Of a stretch of 64,000 bases of DNA, positions 57,506 to 64,000 are shown piece by piece. Both the position numbers and the translations under genes were made by a program. Where the stretch lies: contig JEMX01000011.1 in assembly GCA_000585055.1 (NCBI GenBank), positions 124,374 through 188,373 of the forward strand, read 5' to 3'. Below the pieces are notes generated by a model that was not told the origin of the DNA, searched no databases, and saw only the letters and a program-made list of their open reading frames with translations. The stretch comes from Candidatus Accumulibacter appositus (GTDB taxonomy: Bacteria > Pseudomonadota > Gammaproteobacteria > Burkholderiales > Rhodocyclaceae). Numbering within the stretch: the first letter of the stretch is position 1; each line of letters begins with the position of its first letter.

Positions 57506-59461
57506 TCACGCCGCGCTGCGCACTTCCTCGACGCTCACCTCCTGCTGCAGGACGTCGCGAACCCCATTGCCGATTTCCGTCAGTGCCTGCATTTGCGACA
57601 CCAGGCCATTCTCGACGTGAACCAGCTCTTCGATACGTTCTTCCAGGGTGTCGGTCGCCTGGTGAATGCGCTTGATGCTCTCCAGCCGGCGCTTGAGCTG
57701 GATCTGATGCTCACGAATCTGAATCTCCATCGGCGCCATGATCGCCTTCAACCATGACTCGGCCTCACGATTGGCATGTTCGAAGGTCTTGCGCACCTGC
57801 ACCGCGACCTCCTCGAAGAAGCGCTGCGTGAGCTGCGACTTTTCGTGGGTCAGCAACTGGAACATGGTGTTGATGTGGGTATCGCACCACTGATCGAGGC
57901 GATCGATTTCCTTTTCGTAGCGGCGCAGCGAAAATGCGATTGGCGTACCCAGCTTCAGGCCATGCTCGACGGCAAACTTCTTGTAGATAACTTCCATCAT
58001 GGTCGTGATCTCGGCAACCTCGCCGCGCGATCGGCTGAGGTTGTCACGCGCCACCTCAAAAAAATGCGCCATCGCCGTAGACAGCGTCTTCGAGAAGGTT
58101 GCCGCAACCATCGCTTCGCGTGTGTTATTGGTCAGCAGGCGCAGCGGATCGACGCCGAGATGCGTGAAAAGCTTGTTGGTCAGCTGTGAAAAGACGCTGC
58201 GCACCGCGTAGTAGCGCTGCAGGCCGCTCTCGAACTCCTCCTTCTCATGACGCACCTTGCCCATCATGTACTCGACAACGCCCTTGTTCTTGCCACGCAA
58301 CTCGGTGAGTTCGACGAGCTGTTCGCGCAAACCGACGAGACGCGAGTCGAGCAAACGGCACGTGCGCAGGTAGCAATCGGCAAACTCACTCTCGGTATTT
58401 TCGCGAACGATTTCCTGCTTGGCCGGAATCAGCTCTTCGGTCAGCGCGCGCTCGAGGTCGGACAGGCGACTGCGCTCAAGCAGGGGCTTATCGTCGTTGA
58501 TCTTGGCCAGCAGCGCCTTCTGGGCGGAGACGGGATAAATCTGGTTTTCCGGCAGATCCAGTGTCCACGCACAACTATCGACCTGTCGGCAAACTTCAGC
58601 GTCAATCTCTTGTGGCGACTTCAGTTCATCCCACAGGCCGTCGATCTTGTTGAGCACGACGATGCGCCCTTTCTTGCGGCGACCCGGCGTGCCGATATGC
58701 TCGCGCCAGACCGTCAGATCGGACTGCGTGACCCCCGTATCCGCCGCCAGGATGAAGAGCACGGCATGCGCGTTGGGAAGCAGTGACAAGGTCAGTTCGG
58801 GCTCGGTACCGATCGCGTTCAGACCCGGCGTGTCAAGAATCACCAGCCCCTGCTGCAGCAGGGGGTGCGGGAAATTGATGATCGCATGCCGCCAGCGAGG
58901 AATCTCGACGCTGCCATCCTGCTCGACGCGAAAGGCGGCCGTAGCGCCGTCCAAGATCGAGAAGCCAAGACGTTCGGCGACCTTGCGGTCGACGCGGACG
59001 ACTTCGCTGACGTGCCGAAGCGCCCCCTGCATCGCCCCCGCCGAAGAGGTGTCGAGCGGGACGATGGTCCACTCGTCGGGAAAACGCTTGTATTCGCTGA
59101 TACTGGTGTTGGAGTCACGGCTGTCGATCGGCAACAGCTCGATCGACGGCGGCTTGCTGGCGTCGAACATCAGCTCGGTCGGGCACATCGTCGTGCGACC
59201 TGCAGTCGAGGGCAGAATGCGATCGCCGTAATCGGCAAAAAAGATGGCGTTGATCAATTCCGACTTACCACGCGAAAACTCGGCGACAAATGCCACATGC
59301 AGGCGATCTTCACGCAGCTTGTCGAGCAATAGCGAGATTCGTCGATCCGTCTGGGCGTCGGTAAGTTCGTTTTCAACGAGCCAGCCAGAAAAGCCGGCGA
59401 GCCGATTCGAGAGCTCGGAACGCCATTCGCTATAGGCGGCAAGATTTTGAGCGAGCGTCAT
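57506..59461 (-). CDS. Bacterial dynamin-like GTPase
   Basis: A 651-residue dynamin-family protein. The G domain has the P-loop AEFSRGKSELINAIF near residue 60, TTMCPTE for switch 1, ILDTPGLNAIG for G3 and VVLNKIDGLWDE for G4. The remaining 350 residues are helical stalk (EEFESGLQRYYAVRSVF; IREHQIQLKRRLESIKRIHQ) with no hydrophobic paddle helix visible. Known bacterial dynamins remodel or protect membranes and usually come as one or two neighbouring copies; only one is here. Its role in this organism is unknown. Confidence 0.85.
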   Translation of the reverse strand: MTLAQNLAAYSEWRSELSNRLAGFSGWLVENELTDAQTDRRISLLLDKLREDRLHVAFVAEFSRGKSELINAIFFADYGDRILPSTAGRTTMCPTELMFDASKPPSIELLPIDSRDSNTSISEYKRFPDEWTIVPLDTSSAGAMQGALRHVSEVVRVDRKVAERLGFSILDGATAAFRVEQDGSVEIPRWRHAIINFPHPLLQQGLVILDTPGLNAIGTEPELTLSLLPNAHAVLFILAADTGVTQSDLTVWREHIGTPGRRKKGRIVVLNKIDGLWDELKSPQEIDAEVCRQVDSCAWTLDLPENQIYPVSAQKALLAKINDDKPLLERSRLSDLERALTEELIPAKQEIVRENTESEFADCYLRTCRLLDSRLVGLREQLVELTELRGKNKGVVEYMMGKVRHEKEEFESGLQRYYAVRSVFSQLTNKLFTHLGVDPLRLLTNNTREAMVAATFSKTLSTAMAHFFEVARDNLSRSRGEVAEITTMMEVIYKKFAVEHGLKLGTPIAFSLRRYEKEIDRLDQWCDTHINTMFQLLTHEKSQLTQRFFEEVAVQVRKTFEHANREAESWLKAIMAPMEIQIREHQIQLKRRLESIKRIHQATDTLEERIEELVHVENGLVSQMQALTEIGNGVRDVLQQEVSVEEVRSAA

Positions 59462-59561
59462 GACCAGTTCCAGCGCGTGTGAAAGGCCTTGACTCTATCA
59501 CAAAAGCCAGAGCAATCAGTGACATGGCATAGTGCGTGCCCAAGGCGGTGAGCGACGGCGG

Positions 59562-60389
59562 TCAACGCTGACACGTCGGGCAGTAAAAGGTCGATCGGCC
59601 GGCCTGGCGGAGCACGCGAATCGGCGTCGCACAGACCACGCATGGCTCAGCATGGCGATCATAGACCGCGCAGGAAAGCTGAAAGCAACCGGCACCGCCA
59701 TCGCTATGCACGTAGTCACGGACCGTGCTGCCACCGGCGGCAATCGCTGCGGCAAGCGTCGCGCGAATCGCCTCCGCCAGCACTCGGTAACGCTGCAGGC
59801 TGATCCTGCCGGCGCGGCGCAGCGGTGAAATGCCGGCACGAAAAAGGCTTTCGGCGGCATAGATATTGCCAATACCGACGACCAGACGACTGTCCATCAG
59901 CATCGGCTTCACCGGCACCCGCCGCCCGCGGGTGGCCGCATACAGCCACTCGCCGCAGAAGCCATCGGCCAGAGGCTCTCTGCCCAGGGTGGCGAGCGCC
60001 GGGTGCGCTTCGACGTCGGCACCTTCGTGCCAGAGCAGCGCGCCAAAGCGGCGCGGGTCGCGCAGGCGCAAAACGGTATGCGTGAACACCAAGTCCACGT
60101 GGTCGTGCTTCTGCGCTGGGGTCGCCGGCGGCACCAGGCGCAAACTGCCCGACATGCCGAGGTGAATCAGCAACCAGCCGCCGCCGCGACTGCTTGCGCA
60201 GTCGAACAGCAGATACTTGCCGCGCCGTAGAATGGCGTCGATACGCAGACCGGCGAGGCGCGAATCGAGCCCCGGCGCAATCTCGTGGCGAAGCTTGGGC
60301 GTGCGCACGATGGCAGCAAGCACGCATTGCCCGGGCAGATAAGGGAGCAATCCCTGACGACTCACTTCAACCTCAGGCAGTTCCGGCAT
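59562..60389 (-). CDS. mutM: Formamidopyrimidine-DNA glycosylase
   Basis: A 275-residue DNA repair enzyme that removes 8-oxoguanine. The catalytic PELPEVE is right after the initiator Met; the helix-two-turn-helix region has VVGIGNIYAAESLF, and the C-terminal zinc finger has CVVCATP and FYCPTC. The longer frame adds 17 unrelated residues before MPEL, which cannot be right since Pro2 must be N-terminal. It diverges from the TPR gene (about 97 bases between). Confidence 0.97.
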   Translation of the reverse strand: MPELPEVEVSRQGLLPYLPGQCVLAAIVRTPKLRHEIAPGLDSRLAGLRIDAILRRGKYLLFDCASSRGGGWLLIHLGMSGSLRLVPPATPAQKHDHVDLVFTHTVLRLRDPRRFGALLWHEGADVEAHPALATLGREPLADGFCGEWLYAATRGRRVPVKPMLMDSRLVVGIGNIYAAESLFRAGISPLRRAGRISLQRYRVLAEAIRATLAAAIAAGGSTVRDYVHSDGGAGCFQLSCAVYDRHAEPCVVCATPIRVLRQAGRSTFYCPTCQR

Positions 60390-60486
60390 TGCTGCTACCC
60401 CGAAAAGTCCATAACATGCGCAGCTGGAATTATGACGCAATCTCCCCGGTCAGCTTCTGCAACTGTTTGCAGCCAGCAAGGAAACC

Positions 60487-62262
60487 ATGAAACCGATCAC
60501 CAGCACTCTCCTCTGCGTCACGCTGTCGCTTGCCCTCGGCATGCCCGCCCAGGGAGCTGACCAGGCCGTACCCGGCAAGCAGCAAAAAGCGACGAAGCAG
60601 GATAAGGCGAGTAAGCGCACGCCAAAAAGTGCTTTGCCACAGTCGCTCGCCCCCCACCCCGACGCCACCGACAGCAAGGAACTGACCGGCCAGATCGTCT
60701 ACCAGGTACTGCTGGCTGAAGTCGCCTTGCAGCGCGGCCGCAACGAATTCGCCAGTCAGGCCTATGCCGACCTGGCGGTGCGCACGCGCGACCCCGCGGT
60801 TCTCGAGCGGGCCATCGAGGTCGCCGGCTATGCGCGCCGCTTCGACCGCGTTCTCGCACTTGCCCGCTTGTGGGTACAGGTCGAGCCGGACTCGAAACGC
60901 GCCCAGCAGGTGCTCGTCGGCGTGCGCGTGCTGACCAATCAGCTGGACGGCCTGGCGCCCCAGTTGATCACCATGCTCGCAGCCGACCAGCCGGCACTGC
61001 CCGGCAACCTGCTGGCGCTCAATCGGATGTTCGCCCGCAGCCCGAATCGCAAGGCCGTACTGCAGCTGATCAGCACGGTGGGCGAGCGCTTCCCGGACCT
61101 TCCCGAAGCGCATTATGCAATCGCCGTGGCGGCCAGCTCGGCCGGCGAGCACGAACGCGCCCTGGCCGAAGCACGGCAAGCGCTCGCCCTGCGCCCGGAC
61201 TGGCAGATCGGTGCGCTGCTCGAGGCGCAGTTGCTGACCCAGAAATCACCGGCGGACGGGATTGCCTCGCTGCAGCGCTTCGTCGACAAGAATCCGCAAG
61301 CGCGCGATGCACAGCTTCACTTGGCGCGCGCTCTGGTTTCCGAAAAACGCTATGCCGAGGCCAAGCGCCTGTTCGAGCAGTTGCTGCAAGCCTACCCCGA
61401 CAACCCGGACGTCGTCTTCCCGGTCGCCATCCTCGCCCTCCAGGAAAACGACACGGCGCTCGCCGAGGCACAACTCAAGCATCTGATAACGCTCGATTTC
61501 CCGGACAAGAGCGCAGCTTACTACTACCTCGGCCAAGTCGCCGAGGAAAGCCAGCGTGCAGACGACGCGCTGGTCTACTATCAGCAGGTTAGTCCGGGCG
61601 ACCACTATCTTCCGGCGCTAATCCGCGGCGCTGCCATCCTCGCCAAGCAGGGCAAGCTCGACGATGCGAGGAGCCAACTCAACGCCGCGGCAGCGAGAGA
61701 TCCGCAATTGCGGGTGCAACTCTTGATCGCCGAAGCGACGCTGCTTCGCGAGGCAAATCAAGCCGCAACGGCACTGGCCTTGCTGGAACACGAGCTGAGC
61801 GAGCAGGCCGACCAACCCGAACTGCTCTACGAATCGGCACTGCTGGCCGAGCGGCTCGGTCGCCTGGAAGTGATGGAGAAGCGCCTGCGCAAGCTGATCG
61901 CGTTGCAGCCGCAAAGCGCGCAGGGCTACAACGCACTCGGTTACTCCTATGCCGATCGCAATATGCGACTGGCCGAAGCCCGCGAATTGATCGAAACGGC
62001 GCTCAAGCTGGCACCCAACGACCCCTTCATTCTCGACAGCATGGGCTGGGTGCTGTTTCGGCAAGGTGAGCTCGAAGGCGCACTGACCCATCTGCAGCGT
62101 GCTTATGCGCAGCGCCCCGACGCCGAGATCGCGGCCCACATGGGCGAAGTACTGTGGATGCTCGGGCGCACGGAAGAGGCTCAGCGCACCTGGAGGGAGG
62201 CGCTGGAACGGCATCCGGAAAGCGTGGAGATTAAGGAAACCCTGAAGAGGTTCTCACCCTGA
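60487..62262 (+). CDS. Exported tetratricopeptide repeat protein
   Basis: A 591-residue TPR protein. A signal peptide occupies residues 1-23 (LLCVTLSLALGMPAQG), followed by a Lys/Gln-rich stretch, then about a dozen TPR-like helical pairs with the familiar pattern (EAKRLFEQLLQAYPDNPDVV; GYNALGYSYADRNMRL). AAGGAAA precedes the ATG. Probably periplasmic or outer-membrane associated. The gene sits upstream of lolB in many Betaproteobacteria; its function is not defined. Confidence 0.85.
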   Translation: MKPITSTLLCVTLSLALGMPAQGADQAVPGKQQKATKQDKASKRTPKSALPQSLAPHPDATDSKELTGQIVYQVLLAEVALQRGRNEFASQAYADLAVRTRDPAVLERAIEVAGYARRFDRVLALARLWVQVEPDSKRAQQVLVGVRVLTNQLDGLAPQLITMLAADQPALPGNLLALNRMFARSPNRKAVLQLISTVGERFPDLPEAHYAIAVAASSAGEHERALAEARQALALRPDWQIGALLEAQLLTQKSPADGIASLQRFVDKNPQARDAQLHLARALVSEKRYAEAKRLFEQLLQAYPDNPDVVFPVAILALQENDTALAEAQLKHLITLDFPDKSAAYYYLGQVAEESQRADDALVYYQQVSPGDHYLPALIRGAAILAKQGKLDDARSQLNAAAARDPQLRVQLLIAEATLLREANQAATALALLEHELSEQADQPELLYESALLAERLGRLEVMEKRLRKLIALQPQSAQGYNALGYSYADRNMRLAEARELIETALKLAPNDPFILDSMGWVLFRQGELEGALTHLQRAYAQRPDAEIAAHMGEVLWMLGRTEEAQRTWREALERHPESVEIKETLKRFSP

Positions 62263-62303
62263 CTTGGACTTCCCGCCGCTGCGCAACGAGCGCACACCGG
62301 CCA

Positions 62304-62963
62304 TTGTTTCGCGGCATTCGTGCGCAGCTATCCGCCGTGCTGCTTCTTGCGCTAATCGGACTAGCCGCCTGCGCCAGCGCGCCGCCTTCCGGCGAACAAG
62401 CCTCGCCGGTCCGCCGCGACGAGCTGCATGCTTTCTCGCTGGCTGGCCGCTTTTCATTGCGCCACGAAGGGCAAAGCTACACCGGCCGGCTAGACTGGCG
62501 GCACGCCGACGACAGCGACGAACTGCTGCTCTCCTCTCCGCTCGGCCAAGCCATGGCCGAAATCGTCAGCCACCCTGATGGCGCCCGCCTGCACCACGGT
62601 GACGGAAAAACCCAAACGGCGGCCAGCGCCGACGAACTGCTGCAGGCAGTCCTTGGCTACCCCTTGCCCCTGGACAAACTGGCCGACTGGGTACGTGCGA
62701 GGAGTCCGCAGGGCGGAACGATGACCGTCGACGCCCTGGGCCGTCCCCTGCGCCTGCAATACGAAGACTGGCGAATCGCCTACGAGTACGACAACGACGA
62801 AGCACAGGCCCTGCCTGGCCGGCTCTTCGTCGAACGCGAAACACTCCTGGAACTGCGCCTGCGCATTGACCAGTGGCTGCCGCTGACACCCATGCGCCCC
62901 CTGCCAGTACGCTCAACCCCCTTTCCCCTCACGCCGAGCGACCCGGCAAGCTCGGCGCCGTGA
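62304..62963 (+). CDS. lolB: Outer-membrane lipoprotein receptor LolB
   Basis: A 219-residue lipoprotein. The lipobox LAAC at residue about 22 follows a hydrophobic signal (SAVLLLALIGLAAC). The mature part has FSLAGRFSLRHEGQSYTGRLDWRH and LLLSSPLGQAMAEI, the LolB beta fold that accepts lipoproteins from LolA and inserts them in the outer membrane. TTG is the only suitable start in frame. Its last bases overlap the GTG start of ispE. Confidence 0.9.
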   Translation: MFRGIRAQLSAVLLLALIGLAACASAPPSGEQASPVRRDELHAFSLAGRFSLRHEGQSYTGRLDWRHADDSDELLLSSPLGQAMAEIVSHPDGARLHHGDGKTQTAASADELLQAVLGYPLPLDKLADWVRARSPQGGTMTVDALGRPLRLQYEDWRIAYEYDNDEAQALPGRLFVERETLLELRLRIDQWLPLTPMRPLPVRSTPFPLTPSDPASSAP

Positions 62964-63841
62964 CCAACTTCGCCACCACGACCTCCGCCGACCCGCTCTG
63001 GACTTGGCAAAGTGTCTATCCGGCACCGGCCAAGCTGAATCTCTTCCTGCACGTCGTCGGCCGACGCGCCGACGGCTACCACCTGCTGCAAACGCTGTTT
63101 CGTTTTCTCGCCCACGGCGACCGCCTGCGCTTCGCCCCGCGCTCCGACGGCGCGATCCATCTGGCGACACCGCTTCCAGGCGTGCCGCCGGAGACCGACC
63201 TCACCGTTCGCGCCGCGCGCCTGCTGCAGACCGCCAGCGCTTGTCGACAGGGCGTCGAAATCAGCATCGAAAAGCAACTGCCGATGGGCGGCGGCCTGGG
63301 CGGCGGCAGTTCGGATGCCGCCACCGTCCTCCTGGCACTGAACCATCTCTGGCAGCTTGGCTTGCCTCGCCAGCAGTTGCAAGACATTGGCCTGCAGCTC
63401 GGCGCCGACGTACCGGTCTTCATTTTCGGGCGCAATGCGTTTGCCGAAGGGGTCGGCGAAACACTGCAGGCGGTCGATCTGCCGACGCGCTGGTACCTGG
63501 TTCTCGAACCACCACTGGCAGTCGCCACGGCAGCCGTCTTCGGCGCCCCGGAACTGAGGCGCGATACGTCGCCGATCAGCGTCGAGCAATGGCAGCCGGG
63601 ATTCGGCAGCAACGACCTGGAGGCCGTCGCGGCAGCCCGTTTTCCGGTCATTGCCGAGCACCTCTCCTGCCTGGCGGCCTTCGCACCAGCCCGTATGAGC
63701 GGCTCCGGCGCCTGCGTCTTCGCCGAATTCGAAGGTCGCGAACAGGCCGAGGCCGCCCTCCGGGAACTGCCCGCAAAGCTCCGCGGCTGGGTGGCCGCGG
63801 GCCTCGAAGATCACCCCCTGCGCAAACTGGCAAGCGGATAG
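62960..63841 (+). CDS. ispE: 4-diphosphocytidyl-2-C-methyl-D-erythritol kinase
   Basis: A 293-residue GHMP kinase of the MEP isoprenoid pathway. Motifs: PAPAKLNLFLHVVGRRADGYH near the N-terminus, the ATP loop PMGGGLGGGSSDAATVL and the C-terminal MSGSGACVFAEF. The GTG start at 62960 overlaps the lolB stop as GTGA, so translation is coupled. It is followed by tRNA-Gln after about 100 bases. Confidence 0.95.
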   Translation: MTNFATTTSADPLWTWQSVYPAPAKLNLFLHVVGRRADGYHLLQTLFRFLAHGDRLRFAPRSDGAIHLATPLPGVPPETDLTVRAARLLQTASACRQGVEISIEKQLPMGGGLGGGSSDAATVLLALNHLWQLGLPRQQLQDIGLQLGADVPVFIFGRNAFAEGVGETLQAVDLPTRWYLVLEPPLAVATAAVFGAPELRRDTSPISVEQWQPGFGSNDLEAVAAARFPVIAEHLSCLAAFAPARMSGSGACVFAEFEGREQAEAALRELPAKLRGWVAAGLEDHPLRKLASG

Positions 63842-63899
63842 CGCGCGCGCAAGCAGAAGAATTATTGCTTTCACGCTTTTTTTCCTGAGCAATTCTGGC

Positions 63900-63905
63900 T
63901 ATAAT
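63900..63905 (+). promoter_or_regulatory. -10 element of the tRNA-Gln promoter
   Basis: A perfect TATAAT lies about 40 bases before the tRNA. A T-rich stretch at 63877-63884 could be a weak -35 at 16-17 bases. Confidence 0.6.
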
Positions 63906-63944
63906 GCGCGCCTCGTTCGCCAGCCAGGCGATACGAATGACAGC

Positions 63945-64000
63945 TGGGGAGTCGCCAAGTTGGTCAAGGCACCGGATTTTGATTCCGGCATTCGAAGGTT
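63945..64000 (+). tRNA. tRNA-Gln (anticodon UUG), cut at the window end
   Basis: Begins TGGGGAGTCGCCAAG. The anticodon stem CCGGA/TCCGG encloses the loop TTTTGAT with anticodon TTG; the T-arm begins at the window edge (GAAGGTT). The D-arm and the acceptor 5' strand are as in bacterial tRNA-Gln. About 20 bases of the 3' end lie beyond the window. Confidence 0.95.

Overview
The window reads as a high-GC betaproteobacterial chromosome segment, most likely Rhodocyclales and possibly Candidatus Accumulibacter or a close relative. Three things point there. First, gene orders typical of Betaproteobacteria: hfq-hflX-hflK-hflC-DUF2065-hisZ-purA, the pheA-hisC-tyrA-aroA-cmk-rpsA-ihfB-lapA-lapB-rfaE1-hldD-cysM series, and TPR gene-lolB-ispE-tRNA-Gln. 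Second, a phasin-like protein suggesting polyhydroxyalkanoate storage. Third, an exosortase-type PEP-CTERM protein. The genus is inference; no rRNA gene is present to test it.

Layout. 1-3.7 kb: end of a nucleotidyltransferase gene, then dnaE2 under a perfect LexA box. 3.8-8.5 kb: rimO, a small membrane protein, a DUF2189 membrane protein, an orphan amino-acid-type binding protein and a PolB-like exonuclease. 8.6-20.5 kb: one long minus-strand run from pheA to cysM covering aromatic amino acids, CMP kinase, ribosomal protein S1, IHF and LPS control/heptose synthesis; aroA and cmk are fused. 20.6-25.2 kb: gyrA (with Ile at the Ser83 position), a phasin-like gene and an unknown gene. 25.3-31.7 kb: the hfq-to-purA run. 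31.7-34.2 kb: a scar-like region with a cidA/lrgA remnant, a GT-like gene, a tandem repeat and about 0.7 kb with no recognisable gene.

34.2-38.6 kb holds the most interesting unit: four tightly overlapping minus-strand genes, DUF3348, DUF802, an OmpA/MotB-like protein and DUF2894. The DUF802 protein has ExbB/TolQ/MotA-like membrane helices and a cytoplasmic helical tail of about 500 residues. Its partner has a single helix with a MotB-type aspartate and a peptidoglycan-binding domain. That is the architecture of an ion-driven stator such as ZorAB, TolQR or MotAB, with two soluble partners of unknown function.

38.9-41.1 kb: a GMC oxidoreductase with a Tat-type small subunit. 41.3-42.2 kb: a PEP-CTERM gene behind a consensus sigma-54 promoter. 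42.4-48 kb: lpxL-like gene, purN, DUF3108, rsmB-like gene and mscS, with tiny minus-strand genes behind a terminator. 48.5-52.5 kb: a two-component pair divergent from a fatty acid desaturase, then dsbB. 52.5-60.4 kb: dut-coaBC, mutL-miaA, a dynamin-like GTPase and mutM. 60.4-64 kb: TPR gene, lolB, ispE and the start of tRNA-Gln, which runs off the window. Most of the content is core housekeeping; the accessory parts are near 31.7-42 kb and 48 kb.
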